NCBI RefSeq assembly: GCF_900103625.1
Contig: NZ_LT629700.1
Span: 992,001 to 1,056,000 of the forward strand
Source of the DNA: Corynebacterium mycetoides
GTDB lineage: Bacteria; Actinomycetota; Actinomycetes; Mycobacteriales; Mycobacteriaceae
DNA: 64,000 nt
Direction of reading: 5' to 3'
In this document: one piece after another, positions 46,431 to 54,857 of the stretch
Position numbering within the stretch: the first letter of the stretch is position 1
How the letters are laid out: each line of letters starts with the position of its first letter
Notes under the pieces: generated by a model
The model's input: only the letters and a program-made list of their open reading frames with translations
What the model was told of the DNA's origin: nothing
Database searches by the model: none
Translations under genes and position numbers: made by a program

Positions 46431-47341
46431 TCGAATACATCGACACGTATCGCGATCGCTTCGGGGTCGAGGCCATCTGTCGCACGTTAAGGCAGACAGA
46501 ATGTGGGTTTATCACCTCTCGTGGCTACCGAGCAGCGAAAACACGAGCCCCGTCGGCCAGGAGCTTGTCAGACGCGCTGCTTATCCCCGAATTGGTGAAA
46601 GTCTTCGAGGACAACTTCAGCGTGTACGGGGTACGCAAGATGTGGAAGGCCATGCAGCGCGCCGGCTGGGACATCGGTCGTGATCAGACGGCACGGTTGA
46701 TGAAACTCGCCGGCATCCAAGGCCGCAGAAGGGGCCGCACTCCGATCACAACGCTTCGGGCTGATGTCCCGGATTGTCGTCCTGATCTGGTCAATCGTGA
46801 CTTCACCGCGTCAGCGCCGCACCGGCTGTGGGTCGCTGACATCACCTACGTGCGTACCCTGTCGGGGTTTGCGTACACCGCGTTCATCACCGATGCGTAC
46901 TCCCGCAAGATTGTCGGGGTTGCCACCAGGGCGAGCATGCGCACCGATGAGCTGCCTCTTGAGGCTTTTGAGCATGCTCTTTATCACGCAGGTGATCTCC
47001 GTGCTGAAGGACTTGTCCATCACAGCGATCGCGGCTCGCAGTACGTGTCCATTCGTTACAGTGAGGTGCTTGCTCAAGCTGGGATTGATCCGTCCGTTGG
47101 CACCGTCGGCGATTCCTACGACAACGCGTTGGCGGAAACGGTCAACGGTCTATACAAGACCGAGCTGATCTATCCCCACCGGCCGTGGGCGTCGGTTGGG
47201 GAAGTCGAGATCGCGACCCTTCGCTGGGTGTACTGGTGGAATAACCATCGCCTGCACGAGTCATTGGGATACATCACTCCACAAGAGATGGAAGACGCCT
47301 ACTATCAACAATCACACGCCCACCCGTTGGGCGTTCAATAA
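46427..47341 (+). CDS. IS3-family OrfB transposase (DDE)
   Basis: Integrase-like catalytic subunit, 304 residues from ATG 46427, which overlaps the orfA stop as ATGA. The DDE residues are in WVADITYV, HHSDRGSQY and NALAETVNG with K in LYKTELI. The preceding HTH_21-like segment starts DTYRDRFGVEAICR. It is normally made as OrfAB by frameshifting. Appears intact. Confidence 0.94.
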   Translation: MIEYIDTYRDRFGVEAICRTLRQTECGFITSRGYRAAKTRAPSARSLSDALLIPELVKVFEDNFSVYGVRKMWKAMQRAGWDIGRDQTARLMKLAGIQGRRRGRTPITTLRADVPDCRPDLVNRDFTASAPHRLWVADITYVRTLSGFAYTAFITDAYSRKIVGVATRASMRTDELPLEAFEHALYHAGDLRAEGLVHHSDRGSQYVSIRYSEVLAQAGIDPSVGTVGDSYDNALAETVNGLYKTELIYPHRPWASVGEVEIATLRWVYWWNNHRLHESLGYITPQEMEDAYYQQSHAHPLGVQ

Positions 47342-47366
47342 GCGGAACGAAAACCAGGACGCTTCA

Positions 47367-47675
47367 GAGTACACCCGCGATTCCAAGGATATTCATGAGG
47401 CGTTGCACCTGGTCACGGCCGATGTTCCAGCCTGCCCGGTGGGCGGCTTTCCATAGTTTTCGTCGCCCGTAGACCCGCCGATTGGCCCGCCACAGCTCAA
47501 AGAGCCGGTGCGCGGTGTAAGCCTCGTCCAGCTCGGCAGGGGTGGGCCCGAAACCACGGGCCTGGAAGCGGTAGAACGTTGCTGGTGAAATAGCGTATTC
47601 ATGCTCGTTGAGCACGCGGCACATCCGCTCGATGGAATACAGGTGCCGGTGAGTGCGGAGGAAGTCCACGATCAC
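47367..47675 (-). pseudogene. IS-B OrfB, truncated N-terminal part
   Basis: About 103 residues of an OrfB transposase: RTHRHLYSIERMCRVL, ATFYRFQARGFGP, YGRRKLWKAAHRAG and VQRLMNILGI, all parts of the region before the DDE domain. The catalytic domain is missing, since the element is cut at the IS-A border. Confidence 0.85.
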
Positions 47676-47995
47676 TTCAGTTTGCGGTCGAGCTCCGCCT
47701 GGGCGAAAAAAGCTGAGGCCAGTTTCAGGATCTCGTTGGCTTCTTTGAGCCGGGCATTTTCTTTGCGCAGGGTAATAAGTTCCGCGTCTTTCTCGGCGTC
47801 GGATTGCTCGACGGCGACGTCCACCTTTTTCTCTTCTGCGCGTACCCAGTTGCGGATAGTGGATGTTTTGATGCCGATGACAGCTTCGACAGCGCGTAGT
47901 GCGGCTGCCTTGGATGAAGCGCCGTCAGCGAGCTCCTCGAAGTACAGGCGCACCGCCCGCTGGCGGGTCTCCTGGTCGTAGGGGCTGATAGCCAT
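47672..47995 (-). CDS. IS-B OrfA (helix-turn-helix)
   Basis: A 107-residue OrfA with an HTH (GIKTSTIRNWVRAEEK) and a coiled coil ending LKEANEILKLAS. The TTTTTTC slippery heptamer is present near the end as in the other two elements. Without a complete orfB it can only bind ends and may interfere with related elements. Confidence 0.85.
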   Translation of the reverse strand: MAISPYDQETRQRAVRLYFEELADGASSKAAALRAVEAVIGIKTSTIRNWVRAEEKKVDVAVEQSDAEKDAELITLRKENARLKEANEILKLASAFFAQAELDRKLK

Positions 47996-48045
47996 GATGT
48001 TCCTCCTGCGTTACATCATGCCCTCTCACAAACCCAGGCCGGTTT

Positions 48046-48276
48046 AAACGGTCAACGGTCTATACAAGACCGAGCTGATCTATCCCCACCGGCCGTGGGC
48101 GTCGGTTGGGGAAGTCGAGATCGCGACCCTTCGCTGGGTGTACTGGTGGAATAACCATCGCCTGCACGAGTCATTGGGATACATCACTCCACAAGAGATG
48201 GAAGACGCCTACTATCAACAATCACTCGCCCACCCGTTGGGCGTTCAATAAGCGGAACGAAAACCAGGACGCTTCA
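48046..48276 (+). repeat. Duplicate of the IS-A right end
   Basis: 231 bp repeating 47136-47366 with one visible substitution (TCACTCGCC against TCACACGCC). It includes the last part of orfB and the right inverted repeat, and ends at the GAA target duplication with abgT. A frame of 75 residues inside it is only the orfB tail. Confidence 0.93.
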
Positions 48277-48278
48277 GA

Positions 48279-49715
48279 ATGTCCGCGACCGATCCCGGCT
48301 CCGGCGAGAGCATCGAGGTGGAATCCCTCCTGACCGCGGAGAACCTGTCGCGCATGGTCACGGACGCGGTGAAGAACTTCATCACCTTCCCGCCGCTGGG
48401 TGTGATTCTCGCGGTGATGCTGGGTGTGGCCATTGCAGAGTACACAGGCCTTCTATCCGCCCTGATCCGGGCCATGGTCTCCCGCGTGGGCCCGAAGACG
48501 CTGACGTTCATGGTGGCGCTGGCGGGTGTCACGGGCTCCGTGGCCTCCGACGCGATCTACGTCATCATCATCCCGCTGGGCGCCATGGCGTTCCACGCGG
48601 TCGGCCGTTCCCCGATCGTCGGCGCGATGGTTGCCTTCGCCGCCTCGAGCGCGGGGTTCAACGCCTCGCTCATCCTCAACATCACGGATCTGCTCCTCGC
48701 GGGCATTTCTACCTCCGCCGCCCAGCTTGTCGACGCCTCCTACACCGTCTCGCCGCTGGCAAACATTTTCTTCGTCATCCCCTCGGCAGTGGTGCTCTCT
48801 CTTTTAATCACCGCGGTGACCGAGCTCTACGTGGACAAGAAGGCGCACCAGCTGGTCGACCACGACGAGGTCAGCTTCGAGCAGTCGCTTAGCGACGCCT
48901 CCCCCGACGCACCCGAACAGTTCCCCGACGAGCCCTCCCTGACGCTGACGCGCACGGAGACGAAGGGGCTGGCCGCTGCCGGGCTGACGCTGCTGGCGTT
49001 CTTGGTGGTGTACTTCGTCCTGCTGTTCTGGGGCGCCTCCCCCTTCGCGCGGCCGGAGGAGGGCTTCATGGAGTCCCCGCTCATCCAGGCCATCGCGGTG
49101 CCCATCGCCCTGGCGTTCTTTGTCACGGGCCTGGCCTACGGCCTGATCACGGGCTCGATCACGTCGTCATCCGATGTCCCAGAGATGATGGCGAAGGGCT
49201 TGCAGTCGCTGTTGCCCATGCTGGTGCTCTTCTTCGCGGTGTCCCAGTTCCTCGCCTGGTTCCAATGGTCGAACCTGGGCCCCTGGACGGCGATCCGGGG
49301 AGCCGAACTGCTCCAGCGCTGGGACCTGCCCACCGTTATCCTCTTCGCGGCGTTCGTGGCCATGGTCGCCCTGCTCAATCTGCTGATCACCTCCGGCTCC
49401 GCCCAGTGGGCGCTCATGGCCCCGGTGGTGGTGCCGATGATGATGTACGTCGGGATCTCCCCCGAGGTGACCCAGATGCTCTACCGCATCGGCGACTCCC
49501 CCACCAACATCATCACCCCGATGTCGCCCTACTTCGCGCTGGCGCTGACCTTCCTGCAACGCTACTACAAGAAGTCCGGTGTGGGCACGCTCATGTCCCT
49601 GGCGCTGCCGTACGCCATGTCCATGATCGTGGGCTGGTTCCTCTTCTTCCTGCTGTGGTACTACGCGGGAATCCCGCTGGGCCCCGGCTCGCCGATGCAC
49701 TACCCGGTGGGGTAG
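48279..49715 (+). pseudogene. abgT: abgT 3' fragment (AbgT-family transporter)
   Basis: Encodes 478 residues: the rest of an AbgT transporter with about eleven helices and family segments such as FPPLGVILAVMLGVAIAE, GFNASLILNITDLLLAG and SPTNIITPMSPYFALAL. A Met at the junction (SATDPGSG) could start translation, but the first helix would be missing. A homologue, MtrF, exports antimetabolites; AbgT imports aminobenzoyl-glutamate; the native substrate here is unknown. Confidence 0.93.
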
Positions 49716-49801
49716 CTGGCACTGCTTCTCACCGCCCGCTTTGCCCCGCTGATTCGGTGTACAATTCTGGGTTACATGAAACCAACATGGACGGAGGAAT
49801 T

Positions 49802-49945
49802 ATGAGCAACGACCAGTTTGAACCTGAGACCAACGAGGAAGAGCGCCCCGACCGCGAGTCTGACGACACCTTGAACGAAGACGAGCTGGTGGATGAGCAG
49901 ATCGACGAGTCCTTCCCCGCAAGCGACCCGCCGGCTTCCTACTAA
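49802..49945 (+). CDS. Small acidic protein with DESFPASDPP motif
   Basis: A 47-residue, very acidic protein preceded by GGAGGAATT. The C-terminal part DEQIDESFPASDPPAS is a widely seen short conserved motif in bacterial small proteins of unknown role. Probably unstructured and cytosolic. Its stop overlaps the stop of the convergent membrane protein gene by four bases. Confidence 0.75.
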   Translation: MSNDQFEPETNEEERPDRESDDTLNEDELVDEQIDESFPASDPPASY

Positions 49946-50235
49946 GACGGGCTGCCGAACGGTGTCTGCTCCGCCGGCGGGAACAGCAGCAGTGCTGCCA
50001 CCGCTAGTAGGGCGGACACCGTTCCTATCACCGGCCAATATCGCCGCTTCAGCCGCAGCCGCTGGCAGATGAGCCACCACACGGCGGGCATGCTTATCGA
50101 CGCCGCCAACAACACAAACCCCAACGTCCCCCGCGGCCCATTCGGCGCCTGGGGAGACACGAGGAGCAGGACCACCGCGAACGCGATCCCCGCTCCCGCC
50201 CACGAAGCGGGGCGTCCTCCACGGTACCTCCACAT
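49942..50235 (-). CDS. Small three-helix membrane protein
   Basis: A 97-residue protein with three hydrophobic helices (about 13-27, 36-55 and 67-86) and basic loops (CQRLRLKRRYW). Its ATG overlaps the stop of the preceding 39-residue frame as TGATG, so translation is likely coupled. No family recognised. Confidence 0.7.
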   Translation of the reverse strand: MWRYRGGRPASWAGAGIAFAVVLLLVSPQAPNGPRGTLGFVLLAASISMPAVWWLICQRLRLKRRYWPVIGTVSALLAVAALLLFPPAEQTPFGSPS

Positions 50236-50354
50236 CAGCGCGCGATGAGATATTCGATGTTGTCCAGACCGGATGGATCTGCCAGCGGCAGAGCCTCGAG
50301 AAGAGTTTGATATATCTCCTCGAAAAACGCTCGTGCCTCAGCCTCTACATCCAT
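50235..50354 (-). CDS. 39-residue translationally coupled small protein
   Basis: A short acidic amphipathic protein (AEARAFFEEIYQTLLEAL, then DPSGLDNIEYLIAR). Both ends overlap neighbours as TGATG: its ATG with the stop of the 68-residue gene and its stop with the ATG of the membrane protein. The double coupling is the main support for it being real. Function unknown. Confidence 0.6.
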   Translation of the reverse strand: MDVEAEARAFFEEIYQTLLEALPLADPSGLDNIEYLIAR

Positions 50355-50560
50355 CACGCGTCACCAAGCAGGAAGAGAATTCGCTTCAGCTCATCGTAGA
50401 TCGCTCGTTCATCCGGGCTCATTAACCCCATATTCGCCCACGACTCAAAGTCAGTGATAGTTCCGCTCTGCATTCCGGTCGCTTCCCGGAGCTGAGCCAC
50501 CGCGTTATCTTTCCGGGTGCGAAGTTCCCCGTTGCTCGTTTTTCGAATTTCCAGTTTCAT
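50354..50560 (-). CDS. 68-residue hypothetical protein
   Basis: Begins KLEIRKTSNGELRTRKD and ends DELKRILFLLGDA; charged and helical, without a membrane segment. AAGGAGGAG lies just before the ATG, the best ribosome site in this stretch, so it is probably the first gene of the coupled trio reaching down to 49942. It lies 104 bases after the ABC permease gene on the same strand. No family recognised. Confidence 0.7.
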   Translation of the reverse strand: MKLEIRKTSNGELRTRKDNAVAQLREATGMQSGTITDFESWANMGLMSPDERAIYDELKRILFLLGDA

Positions 50561-50664
50561 TTCTCCTCCTTACCGATCCGCGATGCCTCGCTTTCTTAGC
50601 TAAAGGATAGCGCGAACACGCACCCTCCGTACCGCACAATATAGAACACCCGTTCGACCTACCC

Positions 50665-52737
50665 CTACTCGATCGCGACGCCCGCGATATAAATCCCAGC
50701 CCACTGCCCGATGAGCCACCCCACAACTGCCGCCGGGATGGCGAGAAGCAGAAGTTCCACCGCCATCACACCCGCGCTTCCCGCAGGCGTGAGCCCCAAC
50801 GAGTTGAGTAGTTCTCGGTCCCTTGCTCGCTCCCGCCACGAGAGAAATACAGTGTTGGCTATTCCCACGGCCGCGATCAGAAGTGCTACCACGCTCATTA
50901 GGCGGGTGATGGACAACAGCCGCTCCACCATGGCCACCGTGTCGACGCGCCGGCTGAAGGACTCACTCATCGTCACGGGTACCGCCGCCCCAGCCGCCAC
51001 AGCCCTCACCCCGTCGAGCACAGACTGATCCTGCACCGGCTCCCCTGACATCCGCAGAAACACCGTCGGTGCGGGTGCATTGGGGAGCTGCTCGGGAACG
51101 ACGGCGGGGTCAACTAACGTTACAGAATTAGACGTTTCCCGAACCGGCAGCTCAGTGTCCACGCTGGCTCCCCGACCAAGGTTGACCACGCCCTGCTCAA
51201 GCGGCCGTCGCAGCACCGGCGATGCAGGCTCCAGCGCAAACCCTTCCGAAACTCGCGGGGGCACCGCAGACGCCTCCACTCCCGGAACGGCAGAGAGAGC
51301 ATCCACCAACGAGGGTTCGACGTCACCGGTGAGCGATGTCACGCCCACATCCACGACTCCCTGCCCCTCGGCGACGTTCACAAAGTGCGCCCGCAACTGC
51401 GCGGACCCCGCCAGCACAGCAGACACCAAAGCGACGGCTGCCACGACGATCCCGATCACTGCCGCCGACCTGCTCCATTGCCGCGCCGCGTACCCCAGCG
51501 CCAGCCCGAACCTCGGCAGCGCCACAGGTACCCGAAGCACCATGGGAATCACCACAGCTGCCGCCGCGGCGCACGCGAGCACCACGAAACCGGCCGACGC
51601 CACGGCTCGAATCACTCCCCCGCCTCGCACGAACCACGCGGCCCCCGCGAACGCAAGAGCCAGAGCCGCGTAAACATAACGCCCATTCCCGCTGCCGGCG
51701 CCGCTGACACTGTCCGTCGCGCTCTTGCGCACAGCTGTCATGCTCGCAGGAACCGCGGACACCACCGTTACAGCAACCGCCGCCGCCCCAATCGCCGCCA
51801 GCCACACTTCGGGAAGGCCCACGTCGTCCAGTGGGACGCGTATCCCCAGCTGCTGCGCTAGCTCCGACGCCACATCGGCTAATGCGATCCCGGTCGGCAA
51901 ACCTGCCGCCACGCCGATGAGTCCTATAACCAGGGCCTCGATTCCCGCTGAGAGCAGCAAGCTTGCGGACGACCCGCCGACTGCCCTGATCAACCCCATC
52001 TCACGCACCCGGGCCCCGGCTATCACGGATGAAGACGAAAAGATGGTCAACGCCGCCACGACGGCGACCACCAATGTGAATGCGGCAAGCAGGAGGAAGT
52101 ACTTGTTGCGCGAGTCGAAGTAGGTGTCGCTGAGGTCCTGCACATGCTGGGCAGCGGGAATGGCGCCTGAGAATGACTCAGCCGAACGAATCTCCCCCAC
52201 AGGCGTTTCGGTGGGTTCCCACGCGTCCAATGCAGCACTGTCGGCAACTAATCCGGCCCCTCCGATGAGCTGCTCCGCAGCGCTCGGGGTTACTCGCCCG
52301 ACCACACTGACCTCCACCGGCTCTGCCCCGAACAGCAAAGTTTGTGTCGACCCCACTGCCGGGGTGACCCCGGTTGCGGCGACTTCGCCCGGCCCCTCGG
52401 GCATGCGGCCGTCAATTACTCCTCGCCATTGGAGCGGTCCCTGCGTGATCCCCGACACCGGGGTCGTCGTGTACAGGTTGCCTTCTTCGAGCAGGTGCGC
52501 CGTGGTTGTCCTGTCGAATACGGCGCCACTGGGGATGTTCGTCGTCTCTCCCCGCACCTCTTTGACATAGCCCACGCCGGTATACGGCAACGCGAAAATG
52601 CTGTCCACCGTCCGTTTGATGGTCAGTCCAACGGCCGCGGCTGCAACCGTTAAAGCGACGGATGCTGCCACCGTCATCAACAGTGCCATGTAGCGGGCAG
52701 GCCGGTGACGCAGCTGGGCAAGTGCAAGACGGATCAC
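50665..52737 (-). CDS. ABC transporter permease with two FtsX domains
   Basis: A 690-residue permease of the MacB/LolC-FtsX type: an N-terminal helix, an outer domain, three helices (about 215-330), then helices near 355-440, a second outer domain and three final helices (about 600-690) with the FtsX segment SWRERARDRELLNSLGLT. Such permeases export peptides, lipids or drugs with a partner ATPase. Its GTG start overlaps the ATPase stop as GTGA. The ATPase is truncated, so the exporter is probably dead unless another ATPase serves it. Confidence 0.9.
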   Translation of the reverse strand: MIRLALAQLRHRPARYMALLMTVAASVALTVAAAAVGLTIKRTVDSIFALPYTGVGYVKEVRGETTNIPSGAVFDRTTTAHLLEEGNLYTTTPVSGITQGPLQWRGVIDGRMPEGPGEVAATGVTPAVGSTQTLLFGAEPVEVSVVGRVTPSAAEQLIGGAGLVADSAALDAWEPTETPVGEIRSAESFSGAIPAAQHVQDLSDTYFDSRNKYFLLLAAFTLVVAVVAALTIFSSSSVIAGARVREMGLIRAVGGSSASLLLSAGIEALVIGLIGVAAGLPTGIALADVASELAQQLGIRVPLDDVGLPEVWLAAIGAAAVAVTVVSAVPASMTAVRKSATDSVSGAGSGNGRYVYAALALAFAGAAWFVRGGGVIRAVASAGFVVLACAAAAAVVIPMVLRVPVALPRFGLALGYAARQWSRSAAVIGIVVAAVALVSAVLAGSAQLRAHFVNVAEGQGVVDVGVTSLTGDVEPSLVDALSAVPGVEASAVPPRVSEGFALEPASPVLRRPLEQGVVNLGRGASVDTELPVRETSNSVTLVDPAVVPEQLPNAPAPTVFLRMSGEPVQDQSVLDGVRAVAAGAAVPVTMSESFSRRVDTVAMVERLLSITRLMSVVALLIAAVGIANTVFLSWRERARDRELLNSLGLTPAGSAGVMAVELLLLAIPAAVVGWLIGQWAGIYIAGVAIE

Positions 52738-53049
52738 GGGATAATCCGTCCGTCCTTCATCCGGATGAGGTTATCGCCGAACTGCGCGGCATGCTCGTCG
52801 TGGGTGATCATTAGCAAGGTTTGCCCCATATCGTCCACGAGCTTGCGGAAGAGCTTGAGCACTTCAATGCCGGTCTCACTGCCGAGGTTGCCCGTCGGCT
52901 CGTCAGCGAAAATAATCGCCGGCTTCGCCAGCACTGCACGCCCGATGGCCACACGCTGACGTTGCCCGCCGGACAGCTCATGTGGCAAGTGCTTCAACCT
53001 ATCCCGTAGACCGAGGGCGTCCACGACCTCGTCCCACCAGGCAGCATCC
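52734..53049 (-). pseudogene. ABC transporter ATPase, C-terminal fragment
   Basis: Only the C-terminal 104 or so residues remain: the signature LSGGQRQRVAIGRA, Walker B IIFADEPTGNLG and the H-loop MITHDEHAA. The open frame continues to the IS end at 53049 with AAWWDEVVDALGL, and there Walker A and the Q-loop are missing. The family is the LolD/MacB type that pairs with FtsX permeases. Confidence 0.9.
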
Positions 53050-53103
53050 TGAGGCGGCCTGGGTTGGTCGGAGACTAGGTTTTACCCTAGGAGGAAGATC
53101 AGC

Positions 53104-53436
53104 ATGGCACGACCCAGTCAGTACGACGCAGCCACGCAGGAGCGCGCGGTGCGCATGTACTTCGAGCGCCTCGAGGAAGGCGACATCTCCAAGGCGGGCG
53201 CCCGCCGGGAGATCGGTGAACTTCTCGGTGTGAAGGAATCCACCCTGCGCAACTGGATCCGCAAACAGGAAAAGCAGGCCGAAGCTCCTGAGCCCGGTTC
53301 CCTGTCCTACCAGCAACTCCAGGCCGCCTACGACGAGCAGGCCAAGGAAGTGGCCAAGCTGCGACGCGCCAATGAGATTTTGAAAACGGCGTCGGCTTTT
53401 TTCGCCCAGGCGGAGCTCGACCGCAAACTTCGGTAA
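53104..53436 (+). CDS. IS3-family OrfA (helix-turn-helix)
   Basis: A 110-residue OrfA with HTH (LLGVKESTLRNWIRKQEKQ) and coiled coil (EVAKLRRANEILKTAS). The -1 slippery heptamer TTTTTTC is at 53397-53403 in frame. GGAGGAAGATC precedes the ATG. Closest within the window to IS-B OrfA by its AELDRKL ending. Confidence 0.93.
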   Translation: MARPSQYDAATQERAVRMYFERLEEGDISKAGARREIGELLGVKESTLRNWIRKQEKQAEAPEPGSLSYQQLQAAYDEQAKEVAKLRRANEILKTASAFFAQAELDRKLR

Positions 53437-53438
53437 TC

Positions 53439-54368
53439 GTGGAGTTCATCCGCACCTACCGCCACCGCTTCGGGGTCGAGTCAATCTGCGAAACCTTGAC
53501 TGCCCATGGCATCGCGATTGCCCCAAGCACCTTTTACGACCATCAGGCCCGCGGCTTCGGCCCCTCGGACGCTGAACTCGACGAGGCCTACGCCGCCCAC
53601 CGCATCTACCGGTTGTGGGAGGCCAACCGCAAGGTCTACGGCCGGCGCAAACTCTGGAAGTCCGCCATCCGTGACGGCATGACTGTTGGCCGTGACCAGG
53701 TCGAACGACTGATGAAGATCACCGGAATCAAAGGCGTGTCACGAGGGATGCACCGCAAGAAGACCACCGTGGCCACCCCGGCCCACCGCCGGCACCCGGA
53801 CCTGATCAACCGGCGGTGGGCGTATCCGTCGCACCCGGATCAGTGGTGGATCGCGGACTTCACCTACGTCTGGACCCGGGAGGGCTTCTGCTACGTCGCC
53901 TTCATTGTCGACGCCTATTCGCGAATGATCCTCGGCTGGGTGGTCACCACGGTCATGGACACCCGGATGGTGCTCATGGCCCTGGAGCACGCCCTGTTTT
54001 CCCGTCGGCGCACGAGGATGGACTTCACCGCCACCGGCATCGTCCACCACTCGGACGCGGGAGCCCAGTACACCTCTATGGCGTTTACCGATGCCCTTGT
54101 CGAGGCCGGGTTGCAGGGCTCGATCGGCTCGGCCGGTGACGCCTTGGACAACGCGATGATGGAATCAATGATCGGGCTCTACAAGACCGAACTGATCGGC
54201 TTCGATCCACGTCGTACGTGGAGGGATGCCCAGGAGGTAGAAACGGAAACGGCCTCGTGGGTCTACTGGTACAATCACCAACGTCTGCACTCGTCGATCG
54301 GTGACGTTCCCCCGATCGAATACGAGCAGGACTACGAGGAATTCAACACCACCAGAAGAGCCCAGTAA
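53439..54368 (+). CDS. IS3-family OrfB transposase (DDE)
   Basis: A 309-residue catalytic part with DDE residues in WWIADFTYV, VHHSDAGAQY and NAMMESMIGLYKTELI. Listed from the GTG at 53439; the true product is likely OrfAB through -1 frameshifting. All motifs are intact, so the element could be active. Confidence 0.94.
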   Translation: MEFIRTYRHRFGVESICETLTAHGIAIAPSTFYDHQARGFGPSDAELDEAYAAHRIYRLWEANRKVYGRRKLWKSAIRDGMTVGRDQVERLMKITGIKGVSRGMHRKKTTVATPAHRRHPDLINRRWAYPSHPDQWWIADFTYVWTREGFCYVAFIVDAYSRMILGWVVTTVMDTRMVLMALEHALFSRRRTRMDFTATGIVHHSDAGAQYTSMAFTDALVEAGLQGSIGSAGDALDNAMMESMIGLYKTELIGFDPRRTWRDAQEVETETASWVYWYNHQRLHSSIGDVPPIEYEQDYEEFNTTRRAQ

Positions 54369-54449
54369 GGCTTTTACCCGTAGTCTCCGAAAAACTCAGG
54401 CCGATTCATAGACTGTTAACCAGAACTCGATACAGTTTAGAAAACGCGA

Positions 54450-54479
54450 AAAGCCCAAGAAATTAATCCCAGGCTTCTT
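54450..54479 (-). terminator. Terminator after tRNA-Asn
   Basis: On the minus strand AAGCCTGGG and CTTGGGCTTTTCG form a stem around an AT-rich loop, ending in a short T run, directly past the tRNA 3' end. Confidence 0.55.
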
Positions 54480-54480
54480 G

Positions 54481-54553
54481 CTCCTCCAACTGGGCTCGAA
54501 CCAGTGACCCTTCGATTAACAGTCGAATGCTCTGCCAACTGAGCTATGGAGGA
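54481..54553 (-). tRNA. tRNA-Asn (anticodon GTT)
   Basis: Minus-strand cloverleaf: acceptor TCCTCCA/TGGAGGA with G discriminator, D-arm GCTCAGTTGGCAGAGC, anticodon stem TTCGA/TCGAA with loop CTGTTAA (anticodon GTT), and T-arm with GGTTCGAGCC. CCA not encoded. Confidence 0.96.
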
Positions 54554-54728
54554 ATATTGTTATCGCAATCCCGTGCAACGGTGTCTTACTATAGCGACCG
54601 TCTCACGTCATCACCAAATCGCCCTTTTACCTGCAAAAACAGCATCAGCGCCTTACCCACCGCACAACATCACGCAACAATTTCTTTTAACCGATGCAGG
54701 GGCGATATGATGCCAATGCTGCAACTAA

Positions 54729-54802
54729 GGGGCTATAGCTCAGTCGGTTAGAGCCGCGGACTCATAATCCGCTGGTCGCGGGTTCGAGCCCCGCTGGCCC
54801 CA
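54729..54802 (+). tRNA. tRNA with anticodon CAT (probably Met)
   Basis: Acceptor GGGGCTA/TGGCCCC, D-arm GCTCAGTCGGTTAGAGC, anticodon stem GCGGA/TCCGC with loop CTCATAA, and T-arm with GGTTCGAGCC. CAT may be elongator Met or lysidine-modified Ile; the acceptor and loop fit elongator Met of corynebacteria better. The A+T-rich gap upstream (54554-54728) holds promoters for both tRNAs (for example TATGAT near 54710). Confidence 0.9.
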
Positions 54803-54857
54803 CAACGAACCCCGCCAGGGGGACGTCGAGAAGCGTGCGTTAGGTACGATGGGGCGC

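Larger units (their letters stand above)
46064..47366 (+). mobile_element. Complete IS3-family element (IS-A) in abgT
   Basis: 1303 bp. The ends are inverted: TGAAGTGTCCTGGGTTT on the left and TGAAGCGTCCTGGTTTT (read inwards) on the right. The left flank GAA equals the GAA after the duplicated right end at 48277-48279, a 3-bp target duplication. It holds orfA and orfB with a -1 slippery site. Its own right end (47366) borders the remnant of another element rather than abgT. Confidence 0.92.
47367..48045 (-). mobile_element. Remnant of a second IS3-family element (IS-B)
   Basis: Carries an intact orfA and the first part of orfB on the minus strand, and one end with GGCCTGGGTTTG that resembles the end of the element at 53050. 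The orfB part stops at the border with IS-A. It is sandwiched between a full IS-A and a 231-bp duplicate of the IS-A right end. This fits IS-B having inserted in IS-A, a second IS-A in IS-B, and then recombination between the two IS-A copies. Confidence 0.85.
53050..54408 (+). mobile_element. Complete IS3-family element (IS-C)
   Basis: 1359 bp with ends TGAGGCGGCCTGGGTT (left) and TGAATCGGCCTGAGTT (right, read inwards), both followed by CGGAGACTA. It has intact orfA and orfB. The left flank is ABC ATPase coding sequence and the right flank is the tRNA-Asn region, with no target duplication visible (ATCC against TAGA), which suggests a deletion next to the element removed the front of the ATPase gene. 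Confidence 0.92.

Noticed and set aside
48106..48276. Independent 75-residue gene on the plus strand
   Set aside because: It is the tail of IS-A orfB duplicated at the right border of the composite insertion, reading partly into abgT.
54729..54802. tRNA-Ile with lysidine (anticodon CAT)
   Set aside because: Not excluded, but acceptor stem and overall sequence look more like elongator tRNA-Met; a comparison with all CAT tRNAs of the genome would decide.
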